Positions 45,319 to 54,337 of a DNA stretch of 64,000 bases are shown in pieces. The stretch covers positions 434,001-498,000 of the forward strand of contig NZ_QKZI01000001.1 of the NCBI RefSeq assembly GCF_003254155.1. The letters run 5' to 3'. Each line of letters begins with the position of its first letter. Within the stretch, counting starts at the first letter, position 1. Origin of the DNA: Psychrobacillus insolitus. Its GTDB lineage: Bacteria; Bacillota; Bacilli; Bacillales_A; Planococcaceae. The notes below the pieces were generated by a model, which had not been told where the DNA came from, made no database searches, and saw nothing but the letters and a program-made list of their open reading frames with translations. Position numbers and translations under genes: made by a program.

Positions 45319-46824
45319 ATGAAATCAAAAATTTGGATTACATCTTTCTTGGTCAGTATCGTCATCCTAGGAGGCTGTAGTAAGAACAACTCAGACTCAG
45401 ATAATAATATGGAACACTCTAATATGACCCAGGAAGATATGCAAATGGAAGATGGAACGGAAGGTGATATGGAAAACAGTCATATGAGCCATAACGACCC
45501 TCTAACATTAAACGATTCTACCGGAGAAAATGATCTTATTATTCCACCAGTACTTGAACATGAGGATGATGAAGGAATTGTTTATAATATTGAAGCACAA
45601 GAAGGAAGCACGCAGTTTTTTGATGGATATCAAACAGAAACGTATGGATATAACGGCTCATTCCTTGGCCCAGTCATTCGGGTAAACCGAGGACAAACAG
45701 TGAAAATCAGAACAAGTAATAAATTATCAGATGAAACAACATTCCATTGGCATGGATTAGAATTGCCGGGTGAAGCTGATGGTGGCCCACATCAAAACTT
45801 AAAGTCTGGTGAGTCTAGAATAATAGAATTTAAAGTTGATCAAGAAGCATCAACATTGTGGTTTCACCCCCATCCTGAAGGGAAAACATCTGAACAAGTT
45901 TATAAAGGTTTAGCTGGCTTAATCTATATTGATGATGAAAATTCGGGAAATCTAGGATTACCAAGTGATTATGGTGTAAATGATATACCCTTGATTATTC
46001 AAGATAAAAAGTTTGATGATCAGAAACAATTAAACTACCAAGAAGCCAAAAATGAAGATGGGACGATTGGGGATGCATTATTAATAAATGGAACACTTAA
46101 TCCGAAGCTTACGGTGAATAACGAAAAAGTACGACTACGTATTCTAAACGGATCTAATGCACGCAATTACACCTTCAAATTAAGTACAGGGAACTCATTT
46201 GTACAAATAGCGACGGATGGTGGCTTTTTGAATAAGCCTGTAACATTAAATGAAATTAAGCTAACACCAAGTGAGCGTGCAGAAATCATCGTTGATTTTT
46301 CAGGTTATGATTCGTCTAGCGATGTAGCACTAATCAATGAAGATGAAACAATACTATTGCCATTTGCGATCAATAATCAACTTATTGATTCAGGTAATAT
46401 ACCAGAAAGCTTGAATGATTTTGCTGTAACTGATGAAGAAAGAAATTTACCTGTTTCTAAAAAGTTGGAACTTTTCGGTATGGGAAATATGGTGACAATT
46501 AATGGTAAACAATTTGATATGGAACGAATTGATTTTACGCAAAAACAAGGTGTAACGGAAATATGGGAAATTTATAATAAACCAGATATGATGGGCGGTA
46601 TGATCCATCCCTTCCATATTCACGGTACACAGTTTAAAATTATTTCAATTGATGGGATAGAACCTCCAGAAAATGAACAAGGATGGAAAGACACTGTAGC
46701 TATACAACCCGGAGAAAAAATAAAATTAGCTGTTAAGTTTAAAAACAAAGGTATTTATATGTTCCATTGTCACGTTCTTGAGCATGAAGATAACGGCATG
46801 ATGGGGCAAGTGAAGGTAGAGTAG
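45319..46824 (+). CDS. Multicopper oxidase lipoprotein
   Basis: A 501-residue three-domain cupredoxin oxidase. A lipobox (ILGGC) is followed by a Met/His/Asp-rich stretch (MEHSNMTQEDMQMED) typical of copper-handling oxidases. The four copper motifs are TFHWHGLELPG, LWFHPHPEG, HPFHIHGTQF and FHCHVLEHEDNGMMG (type 1 Cys with Met axial ligand). Likely oxidises Cu(I) or phenolics outside the cell. AAAGGAG precedes the ATG; the gene is separated from the two-component operon by a terminator. Confidence 0.93.
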   Translation: MKSKIWITSFLVSIVILGGCSKNNSDSDNNMEHSNMTQEDMQMEDGTEGDMENSHMSHNDPLTLNDSTGENDLIIPPVLEHEDDEGIVYNIEAQEGSTQFFDGYQTETYGYNGSFLGPVIRVNRGQTVKIRTSNKLSDETTFHWHGLELPGEADGGPHQNLKSGESRIIEFKVDQEASTLWFHPHPEGKTSEQVYKGLAGLIYIDDENSGNLGLPSDYGVNDIPLIIQDKKFDDQKQLNYQEAKNEDGTIGDALLINGTLNPKLTVNNEKVRLRILNGSNARNYTFKLSTGNSFVQIATDGGFLNKPVTLNEIKLTPSERAEIIVDFSGYDSSSDVALINEDETILLPFAINNQLIDSGNIPESLNDFAVTDEERNLPVSKKLELFGMGNMVTINGKQFDMERIDFTQKQGVTEIWEIYNKPDMMGGMIHPFHIHGTQFKIISIDGIEPPENEQGWKDTVAIQPGEKIKLAVKFKNKGIYMFHCHVLEHEDNGMMGQVKVE

Positions 46825-46829
46825 TTAAA

Positions 46830-46875
46830 TGTCCCTGTATTAGAAACATTCACATTTGTTTCTAACACTGGGACA
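46830..46875 (+). repeat. R1 palindromic element, 46-nt form
   Basis: TGTCCCTGTATTAGAAAC and GTTTCTAACACTGGGACA around ATTCACATTT; starts 5 bases after the oxidase stop and ends 4 bases before the stop of the converging gene. Confidence 0.9.
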
Positions 46876-46879
46876 AAAA

Positions 46880-47614
46880 TCATGCTTGTGATTTATGGTG
46901 GAATGGACATTTACCTTGAATTGGCTCAATATCATCACCAATAAAGGATTGCTTCCATTCATTATGCGACGGGTCACCGTAGTGGCCGATATCTGGATGC
47001 TTAGGTAGCTGATCCCAAGCTTCTACACGTGTACGAACTTTTTCACGTGACATAATTCCCCCTTTTTCAGTTCCTTCTAATCCTTCAAATATTTTGCGAG
47101 GCTGAAATCCTAGAACCATCGCATTTCCTAGATGACGTGTTTTTCGCTTCTTATATGCAGGAGCATTTCCAAACACGAAGATTGGCTCTCCATTGAATCG
47201 GAAATCCCATAAATAGTGCTCTGGATCGCGGGGACTGCCTTCTGGCCATTCAGTTTCGTCAACTTCATGTAGGAATTGGAGAATATCCCAAAATTGCTTT
47301 CGGTAGTCTTCGATAGAACCCTCTTGCAGGGAAGGCTCTACAAATACAAAGAGGCCGTGTCTCTTGTAGTTCGGTAATTTAAATAAATCTAGAAAGCCTT
47401 CTACAGCAAAGGGTAGATTACACCAGTCGTCTTGATTGATATAAGCATAGCGGAGCTCGCCCTTCAGTTCGCCACCCATACCAAAGAAACAAGGAAACGA
47501 TTTATCAGTTACCGTATTATGAAAAGTTTCGTATTCTTTATAGAGCCAACTCGGCAAGTCCGTTCTAGTATGAAAATCTTCTTTTGTTAATAAAGCTTGT
47601 TCCTTCGTAATCAT
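46880..47614 (-). CDS. YqcI/YcgG family protein
   Basis: A 244-residue soluble protein with SFPCFFGMGGELKGELRYAY, HYLWDFRFNGEPIFVFGNAPAY and RHLGNAMVLGFQPRKIFEG, matching the YqcI/YcgG family (unknown function, heme-independent as far as known). GGAGGCGATCAA precedes ATG 47614, so the in-frame start at 47641 is rejected. A CPFHH motif ends the protein and might bind metal. Confidence 0.8.
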   Translation of the reverse strand: MITKEQALLTKEDFHTRTDLPSWLYKEYETFHNTVTDKSFPCFFGMGGELKGELRYAYINQDDWCNLPFAVEGFLDLFKLPNYKRHGLFVFVEPSLQEGSIEDYRKQFWDILQFLHEVDETEWPEGSPRDPEHYLWDFRFNGEPIFVFGNAPAYKKRKTRHLGNAMVLGFQPRKIFEGLEGTEKGGIMSREKVRTRVEAWDQLPKHPDIGHYGDPSHNEWKQSFIGDDIEPIQGKCPFHHKSQA

Positions 47615-47826
47615 TTGATCGCCTCCACAATCTTTATTCACTCATCTCTTTATGTCTATTCTTTACCCCACCCTAAATTTCCTAAAACAACGATATTCTT
47701 TAAAAAATTCTATGTATATAAAGAGATCGAAAGTAGAATACTTTATAAAAACAACCTAATTCATTCGGGGGAAATCACAATCACAATCAGTTAATCAATT
47801 TTTTATGGATTTGGAGGAGGATAGAG

Positions 47827-48408
47827 ATGAGAAAACAAATAGTGATGGGGATTGTTTCTATGGCTGCAGCAATTGCATTATCTGGATGCGCTAATGATGA
47901 AAAGGAAGTAAGTCCAAATGAAAACGAAGGTATGAATACTAATACGGAAGAAAGCATGGACATGGACCATTCTAAAATGGAGCCTTCAGGTTCAGGCGAA
48001 GTTCCTGAAGGGCTGAAAGTGGCTGAAAATCCAGCTTTTAAAGTTGGAAGTAAAGCTATTATTAAATCAGAACATATGGAAGGGATGAAAGGTGCTGAAG
48101 CAACCATTGTCGGTGCTTATGATACGGTAGCCTATACCGTTTCTTATACTTCTACCAATGATAGAGATAGAGTAGGAAATCATACATGGGTCATTCATGA
48201 AGAAATAGAAGGTAGTGGGTCAGAACCTTATGAACCTGGTGCAAAGGTAATCATAGATGTAGAACATATGGAGGGGATGGAAGGAGCTACTGCTGATATT
48301 GTTACAGGTGAAGAAACAACTGTGTATATGGTTGATTTCGTATCTACTACCGGAGAGGTAGTAAAAAATCATAAATGGGTAACTGAAAGTGAATTGTCTG
48401 CTAAATAA
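47827..48408 (+). CDS. YdhK-like DUF1541 lipoprotein
   Basis: A 193-residue lipoprotein (lipobox ALSGC), a Met/Asp/His-rich linker (ESMDMDHSKME), then two ~60-residue DUF1541 repeats: VGSKAIIKSEHMEGMKGAEA and PGAKVIIDVEHMEGMEGATA, each ending in NHxWV. The HMxGM motif suggests copper binding. Together with the oxidase and the two-component system it makes a metal-tolerance set. A broken second copy lies at 19474. Confidence 0.9.
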   Translation: MRKQIVMGIVSMAAAIALSGCANDEKEVSPNENEGMNTNTEESMDMDHSKMEPSGSGEVPEGLKVAENPAFKVGSKAIIKSEHMEGMKGAEATIVGAYDTVAYTVSYTSTNDRDRVGNHTWVIHEEIEGSGSEPYEPGAKVIIDVEHMEGMEGATADIVTGEETTVYMVDFVSTTGEVVKNHKWVTESELSAK

Positions 48409-48481
48409 GGTTAAACAAAAATGTATTTAATCCCATCAAGGCTTATTCCTATATAGAATAAGTTTTTTTGGAATGAAAAAA

Positions 48482-48523
48482 ACTCCCTTTGATAGAAACA
48501 TTCACGTTTCTATTAAAGGGAAA
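48482..48523 (+). repeat. R1 palindromic element, diverged with compensatory changes
   Basis: CCCTTTGATAGAAAC pairs with GTTTCTATTAAAGGG; 42 nt with a shorter loop. It lies between two convergent genes. Confidence 0.85.
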
Positions 48524-48536
48524 ATGATTTTGTTAC

Positions 48537-48959
48537 TTACTGTATCTCTAAGGTGAAATCCATATTTCCTCTTTTTGCTTCTGAGTAAGGCCATATTTGG
48601 TTTGCCTTTTCAACTAAATCTTCTAATTGCCTTTTTTCGATGTGATCGCCTTTTACTTGTAAGTTAATAGCTAATCTATAGCCTTCTTCTGTTTCATTTT
48701 CTAACAAATTTACTTTAGCTGTGACCTGTGATTCGATATCAACGTTTTCTTTTTTCGCTACTATTTGTAAAGCACTATCAAAACATGTTGCGTATGCAGC
48801 TGCGAATAATTGTTCTGGATTTGTAACGTGATCTAATTCCTCATTTCTTTGGCTTCCAGGTATAGCGGTAGCCAAATTAATAACACCGTCTGAGGATTGA
48901 ACTTTTCCTTCTAGCCCTCCGGAAGTTGTTGCAGTTGAAGTATATAGAATATCTGACAT
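48537..48959 (-). CDS. Ohr/OsmC-family peroxiredoxin-like protein lacking the second cysteine
   Basis: A 140-residue protein of the organic hydroperoxide resistance (Ohr) family: TNPEQLFAAAYATCFDSAL carries the peroxidatic Cys. The second conserved motif, normally CPYSxAxRGN, reads WPYSEAKRGN, so the resolving Cys is Trp. Ohr normally reduces organic peroxides with lipoyl-protein electrons; without the second Cys the mechanism must differ or the protein is inactive. A GGAG site precedes the ATG. Confidence 0.88.
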   Translation of the reverse strand: MSDILYTSTATTSGGLEGKVQSSDGVINLATAIPGSQRNEELDHVTNPEQLFAAAYATCFDSALQIVAKKENVDIESQVTAKVNLLENETEEGYRLAINLQVKGDHIEKRQLEDLVEKANQIWPYSEAKRGNMDFTLEIQ

Positions 48960-49545
48960 CCGGTATCATCTCCTTTAATTAAAAGTTTATTACCATAATT
49001 ACTTTTCCCTGTGCGTGTTTTTTTATGTAGTAAACCTTAGAGGATAATGAATGAATGTTAACATAGGGACAAAAAAATCCAACTCAAGAAATTTAAGAGA
49101 ACTAATTGGCGCATTACAGAGCATGAAGTATAAAGGCTGTATTCTTATAAAAGACTGTAGAGGAATGAAATAAGCTATTTATACATAGCATATTGGTGTC
49201 GGACTCTGTAGCATTTTAAGGTCAGTCTTAGACAGAGGTCTCTAGTTAAAGATGAAAATGTGAGTTTTTTGTCGCATTTTAGGATAAATAGAGGAAAAAA
49301 AGAAAAAATATTACAATTAAGTGTTTAAAGTTATGGTCAAATAGGGAATCCATAAATCTATAGTGTATTGATTACTGATCAACCTACAAACACTTATAAA
49401 AATATCTATCAATGCAAAGATGTTGAGGGTGTAAAAACACATGATTTTCTCTCTCATTGTCGTTCTATAGGTAAAGATTTAGAAAATAAAGTGGTTACAA
49501 GATGATTAAATCGAGTAAATAATTCAACCAAATAGGAGGTATAAC
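48960..49545. other. Gap with a partial R1 copy and a possible gene fragment
   Basis: A right half of R1 (ATGAATGTTAACATAGGGAC, 49051-49077) is present. At 49368-49505 a 45-codon open frame without a start (LITDQPTNTYKNIYQCKDVE...) looks coding-like and is probably the tail of a lost gene; I do not recognise it. Confidence 0.45.
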
Positions 49546-50283
49546 ATGGATTATCAAATCATTGGCAAAGGCGAACCGATAGTTTTTATACATGGTCTTG
49601 GACAAACGCAAGATGCTTGGGAGTTACAAAAAGAATTAGCGGACCAGTATCAGTTGTTTATTCCGACTTTGCGAGGTCACGGGGAATCGCTAGTAACGGA
49701 AGATATGACATTAGATTATTTTGCGAAAGATATTTTAAAAATGTTGGATGATAAGCAGATTGAATCGGCTCACTTTTGCGGGTTGTCGCTTGGTGGTGTG
49801 ATTGTTCAAGAGATACTTAAACAATCCCCAAAACGAGTTAGATCGATGATTTTAGCCAATACGACAAGCTATGTTCCCAGTTTTGCGCTTGATCTAGCAG
49901 TCAAGGTGAGAGAACGTTCATTGAACCAGCTATCCGATGAACAATATATAACACAAACTGCCGGGGATACATTATACAAGCCAACAGATCAGGAGTTGCA
50001 TCATGCTGTTAAATCGTTTCATATGAACCGAGAAACCTATGTACAATCATCGAGAGCTATACGAGGGGTTAATTATCTTCCCTATCTTAGTACATCTACA
50101 CCGATACACATTATAGCTTCTAGCAATGATAACGTTACACCTTATATATACAATGCCCGTTACACGAGAATGTGGGCGCGTGGGGCTAAAATGACCGTGT
50201 TAAATAAGGCAGGGCATTTATCAAATATACAAAAGCCGGTGCAGTTTAATCAAATTGTAAGGGATTTTGTGGGGGCGGGTTAA
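49546..50283 (+). CDS. Alpha/beta hydrolase
   Basis: A 245-residue hydrolase: oxyanion-hole HGLGQTQDAWE, nucleophile elbow HFCGLSLGG (Ser about residue 87), and catalytic His in KAGHLSNIQKP. It is of the esterase/3-oxoadipate enol-lactonase size class, soluble. AGGAGG precedes the ATG. Substrate unknown. Confidence 0.88.
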   Translation: MDYQIIGKGEPIVFIHGLGQTQDAWELQKELADQYQLFIPTLRGHGESLVTEDMTLDYFAKDILKMLDDKQIESAHFCGLSLGGVIVQEILKQSPKRVRSMILANTTSYVPSFALDLAVKVRERSLNQLSDEQYITQTAGDTLYKPTDQELHHAVKSFHMNRETYVQSSRAIRGVNYLPYLSTSTPIHIIASSNDNVTPYIYNARYTRMWARGAKMTVLNKAGHLSNIQKPVQFNQIVRDFVGAG

Positions 50284-50304
50284 CTTAGTTGCAGGTGACA
50301 AAAA

Positions 50305-50350
50305 TATCCCTGTATTAGAAACATTCACGGTTGTTTCTAACGCAGGGATA
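50305..50350 (+). repeat. R1 palindromic element, 46-nt form
   Basis: TATCCCTGTATTAGAAAC and GTTTCTAACGCAGGGATA; between two convergent genes. Confidence 0.9.
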
Positions 50351-50356
50351 ATTTCA

Positions 50357-51322
50357 CTATCGACTTCTTTTTGCAAAAAGGTTTTTCTTTATGTTTAAGT
50401 AGTTTTTCATTTCAATAATCAAATATAAGAGATTCGCCCGTACTTCAAATTCTTCTCTTGTCTTCGGCAACTCCATCTTGCGGATCAAGGTATATAATTC
50501 CTCTAACTCATTCAATGAAATGTCCGTTGTATCTCCCGAATGAACGTTGCGACTTAAATTCTCCAAGAACTCTGCAATCATTTCTTTCTGTTTGACGTCT
50601 AGGCTAGTTGAAGAGAAAATAGCAACGATTTTCATCATTTGTTTTAGGAGTTCCAGTTGATCCTCTCGCATTTCCAAATAATAATAATCTTTATTTTGTT
50701 TTCGCAACAGATGATTTTCTACATCTTGAATGGCAATGCTTTTGGATTGATTAATCAAATCTTCTACCTCAAGTATTTCTTTCCCATCCCAATTCCGCAT
50801 ACTATCTCTTAAATGGGCAGAGAATTCAAAGAGAATAATTTCAAACTTTTGTTCAATCTCCCTCTTAAAGATTTCAATATCTCGTTTGAAATTTGGCATG
50901 AAACTATTGACGAGAAGGGCAATTCCCATACCGATGAAAATAATATAGAGCTCGTTCAGAAACATAGACAAGTTAGCATCCTTTACCGTATAAACATGTA
51001 ATAAGACAACCATACTTGTGACAAAACCACCCTGGATGTGAGCTCTTACGAGGATTGGAACAAATAATAAAATAAATAAGGAAAAGACAATGGGATAATA
51101 CCCTAACACTTCAAACAATAAAGCACCAAGAATCAAAGATAAAAGAGAGGCAAAGAATTTATTTTTAATTGTAATTAATGTTTTTTTCTGCGTTTTCTCG
51201 ATACACATAATAACAATAATTGCTGCAAATGTTGCAAATTCCAAATTCAAAAAACTCGCAATCCAAATTGCCATCCCTGCTCCTATAGCAGTCTTTATTG
51301 TCCGATAACCAATACCATTCAT
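50357..51322 (-). CDS. Aromatic acid exporter family membrane protein (DUF939/ArAE-like)
   Basis: A 321-residue protein with about six hydrophobic segments in the first 150 residues (GYRTIKTAIGAGMAIWIAS first) and a long helical cytoplasmic C-terminal half rich in Glu/Lys/Leu, the architecture of DUF939/ArAE_1 proteins such as B. subtilis YqjA. Exporter function is inferred from family. The GGATGGTG tract upstream of ATG 51322 may be the ribosome site. Confidence 0.8.
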   Translation of the reverse strand: MNGIGYRTIKTAIGAGMAIWIASFLNLEFATFAAIIVIMCIEKTQKKTLITIKNKFFASLLSLILGALLFEVLGYYPIVFSLFILLFVPILVRAHIQGGFVTSMVVLLHVYTVKDANLSMFLNELYIIFIGMGIALLVNSFMPNFKRDIEIFKREIEQKFEIILFEFSAHLRDSMRNWDGKEILEVEDLINQSKSIAIQDVENHLLRKQNKDYYYLEMREDQLELLKQMMKIVAIFSSTSLDVKQKEMIAEFLENLSRNVHSGDTTDISLNELEELYTLIRKMELPKTREEFEVRANLLYLIIEMKNYLNIKKNLFAKRSR

Positions 51323-51425
51323 AGAAACACCATCCTATTATCTTCTATGTAAATCCTTGCAGGTTTCCTGTTTTACAAATATTCGCGTTAATTCACATAT
51401 ATGTATAATCATAACACCAAAGAAA

Positions 51426-51486
51426 TGTTCCTGTGTTACACAATTGTGAAAATTAAACTTTTCATGTTTTTTTGTAATGAAGGGAC
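51426..51486 (+). repeat. R1 element, badly degraded
   Basis: TGTTCCTGTGTTACAC at the left, CTTTTCATGTTT in the middle and GAAGGGACA at the right; looks like a decayed long form. The rest of 51323-51703 shows nothing beyond promoter-like AT-rich sequence. Confidence 0.55.
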
Positions 51487-51703
51487 AAAAAAACTAAGAT
51501 ATTTATGCTAGCCTATCATTAGAAGCCTATAATTGAAGGTCGTCAAGTTGAAAAATGTGCTATATTCTACAAAATACACACTTGTTGAATAAAATTTGAT
51601 TTGTATCAGCTCTCACACCAATCTTTATTCCTACTTACAAAATTGAGGGTAAAGTGGTAATATTTATAAGATTAATACAAGATATAAATAGAGGAGTTAT
51701 ATT

Positions 51704-52843
51704 ATGAATATTAAAAAAAGAATAGTTACAGGAATTATGGTTACTGGAGTGTCCTTGGGCATATTAGCAGGATGTGGAGCAGAAAAACCAACTGATACAG
51801 TAGATGGCTTCTTAACGTCAATTCAAAAGGGAGACTTTGAGAAGGCAGGAACATATGTTGAGGGTGGCACAGATAGTTTAAAAACAGATGTAGACAGCAC
51901 AGCCGATGAAGAGTTTACAATTTCTATGATAGAAGAAATATCTAAAAATTATAAATTTGAAAAACCTGTAGAAGTTTCTGTTAGTGGTGATAAGGCAGTA
52001 GTAGAAGCTAAAATTACATCTGTTGACTTCGGGGATGCGATGACAAGTACAATGGCAGAAGTAATGCCATTAGCATTTGCAAATGCATTTGAAGAGCAAA
52101 CACCAGAATCAGAAAAAGCATTCGAAGATTTAATGGAGAAAACTACATTAAAACACTTGAAATCGGAAGATGTAACAATGGCAACACGTAAAGTGAAATT
52201 GAATCTAGAAAAGAATAAAGATGGAGTATATAAAATTGTCAACGATGACAGTTTTACGGAATCTATTTTTGCTAATCTTAGTCAATTAGAAGATTTGTTT
52301 GGCGAAGGTGATGACGGTGCAGTAAGCGAGGAAGTAGCGGAAGAGCCACAATCAGAAAAAACTATCGTAGTCGTTTCAGTAATTGCTAAAGACCAAAAGT
52401 ATGACGTTAATCCTATTAATGTTAATGTTCAAGAAGTATCTTTCAAGAAAGCTAGTAATGTTTCAGAAGAAGAACAGGGAAATATTTCATATCTGGCTGA
52501 AAAAGAGGTTGGAAGCGAGTTTAATTATTTATACGTAAGTTATAATGCTGAAAATACATCTGATGAGGATTATAATTTTTCTGGTATTAGTCAAGTAGTA
52601 TTGTTTGCAAATGGAAAGCAAGAAGTGTTAGAGAGTAGTTTAGATTTTATTGATTATGATGAAGACCAAGATGGTTCTTATTATGGAAAGGTAAATAAGG
52701 ATGGAGAAGTTGGATTCGTAATTAATGCAGACCCTAGCAAAATAGAGAAAGTAAGACTAGTAATAGGCGGTTCAATGAAAACAGACACATATGATGGTGG
52801 AACTGATGAACAGATAGTAGAATTTGATTTAAGCCAAAAATAA
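51704..52843 (+). CDS. DUF5105-like lipoprotein with a C-terminal immunoglobulin-like domain
   Basis: A 379-residue lipoprotein: lipobox LAGC, an N-terminal domain (PTDTVDGFLTSIQKGDFEKA) like DUF5105/SnoaL-type bacterial lipoproteins, an acidic linker at about residues 200-215, and a C-terminal beta domain (IAKDQKYDVNPINVNVQEV) like DUF4352/DUF5068. AGAGGAG precedes the ATG. Extracellular role unknown. Confidence 0.75.
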   Translation: MNIKKRIVTGIMVTGVSLGILAGCGAEKPTDTVDGFLTSIQKGDFEKAGTYVEGGTDSLKTDVDSTADEEFTISMIEEISKNYKFEKPVEVSVSGDKAVVEAKITSVDFGDAMTSTMAEVMPLAFANAFEEQTPESEKAFEDLMEKTTLKHLKSEDVTMATRKVKLNLEKNKDGVYKIVNDDSFTESIFANLSQLEDLFGEGDDGAVSEEVAEEPQSEKTIVVVSVIAKDQKYDVNPINVNVQEVSFKKASNVSEEEQGNISYLAEKEVGSEFNYLYVSYNAENTSDEDYNFSGISQVVLFANGKQEVLESSLDFIDYDEDQDGSYYGKVNKDGEVGFVINADPSKIEKVRLVIGGSMKTDTYDGGTDEQIVEFDLSQK

Positions 52844-52858
52844 TATTATTAAAGAATG

Positions 52859-52883
52859 AACCCCCATTAAATGATGGGGGTTT
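52859..52883 (+). terminator. Terminator of the DUF5105-like gene
   Basis: AACCCCCATTAAATGATGGGGGTT followed by TAGTTG; weak T run. Confidence 0.75.
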
Positions 52884-53046
52884 AGTTGTATAAAAGGAGT
52901 TTTTTATCAAATGCACCAGTAATATTGAAAAATTGGGGTTCTATCCACACGATCGTTTTAAAAGGGGCTGTCGTAACGGAAGGGTGAAAAGTTGAAGGTT
53001 ATTGGGTATATCCGAGTCCCAACTCAAAGGCAAGTCCAGGGAAAAA

Positions 53047-53128
53047 TATCCCTGTGTTAGAAACATTCACGTTTACTTAAACAAATGTGAATGTTTAAAC
53101 TTTCATGTTTGTTTCTAATACAGGGACA
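53047..53128 (+). repeat. R1 palindromic element, 82-nt form
   Basis: Outer stem TCCCTGTGTTAGAAAC with GTTTCTAATACAGGGA; an inner stem AAACATTCAC with GTGAATGTTT. The rest of 52884-53413 holds short relic-like frames with no recognisable protein. Confidence 0.92.
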
Positions 53129-53449
53129 AAAAAATATACTTTCTTTTTGTTCAGCTTGAGCCTGTATGAATTAATAGATGACACAATTATAGACTAAAGA
53201 AGGAGTTTCATTGCTCATCTCGAATACATTACAAAAGGAGTGGAGTGAAATAATGAAAAAATAAAACATACAACTTCTTATTAATTCGCAGTGGAGTTAT
53301 TCATTCTGGAAAGGCTTAGAGAGCGATAGTGAGCCTAGATGGTCTATAGGCTGTTTCTTAAATAATGGTGTTGTTAGGGCTAGAAAAAGGATTACAAAAA
53401 AGGAGCGATCCTCATAAAAAAAATTATATTAGTTCTAACAGGCTTTATT

Positions 53450-54337
53450 ATGTTCATCCTAATTATTGCAACAGTATTCCATTATCAAAATTCTAAAGAA
53501 ATCACATATCCACAACTAAATCAGTTAAATAATTTGCAGGATACCCAAGCGCCACAAAGTGAAATCAAACAGTTACAACCGATTAATATAGATGAAATGA
53601 TTGCATACACGTTACAAAATGACAAGGTGAACATTACATATAATAAAGGAAATGATTGGATTAAGGTTCCAGTTGAAAAAGATCAATTATTTGAAGGGGA
53701 ATATAATGGAGATAAACAAGTACTAATTGAAAATAGCTATATTCTTGAAGAAAATCGAGTTGCATTCTTATATTCCATTAATCAAAGGATTACATTAATC
53801 TATTCAAATGATCAAGGTAAAACGTGGGAGGAATCATTAGTTACGGAACCCTTCCCAGTCATGCGTTTTAGAAAAGTAGACTTTCCAAATAAAAATTTTG
53901 GATATATCATTATTTCCGGTGATCGTACAATGTCACAAGAGGCTTCACATGTCTTTTTAACACATGATGGTGGAAAGAGTTGGGAGGAAACCAACAATTC
54001 TGGGGTAACGAGATTGATTTCGGATGGAGGATTTTTAGATGAATTAACAGGATTCTTATCTTTTGGAACGATTAATCCTGTGAAACCGGATCTTTATGTT
54101 ACCGATGATGGTGGAAACTCTTGGAGTGAAGCAGTAATTAATATACCAGAGAAGTATCATCAAGTCTTTGTTACAGCTGAAACACCAGTAAAAGTGGGAG
54201 AAGAATTAACAGTTTTACTTAATCAAGGTCCTAATGGAGATTATGAAGGTGGTAGAGTAAAAGGTAAATTTGTATCCAATGATAACGGTAAAACATGGAT
54301 TTTTCAGAAGGAGGTACAGCCAAATGAAACAGAATAA
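53450..54337 (+). CDS. Extracellular BNR/YCF48-like beta-propeller protein
   Basis: About 295 residues after an N-terminal membrane anchor. Asp-box-type repeats are visible: YSNDQGKTWEES, LTHDGGKSWEET, VTDDGGNSWSEA and VSNDNGKTWIF. The only well-placed ribosome site (AAGGAG 53400-53405) lies before an ATA at 53414 that is in frame and would give IKKIILVLTGFIMFILI, a complete basic-hydrophobic anchor; ATG 53450 falls in the middle of that segment. The start may have mutated from ATG to ATA, or ATA is used. It overlaps the next gene by 14 bases. Confidence 0.75.
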   Translation: MFILIIATVFHYQNSKEITYPQLNQLNNLQDTQAPQSEIKQLQPINIDEMIAYTLQNDKVNITYNKGNDWIKVPVEKDQLFEGEYNGDKQVLIENSYILEENRVAFLYSINQRITLIYSNDQGKTWEESLVTEPFPVMRFRKVDFPNKNFGYIIISGDRTMSQEASHVFLTHDGGKSWEETNNSGVTRLISDGGFLDELTGFLSFGTINPVKPDLYVTDDGGNSWSEAVINIPEKYHQVFVTAETPVKVGEELTVLLNQGPNGDYEGGRVKGKFVSNDNGKTWIFQKEVQPNETE

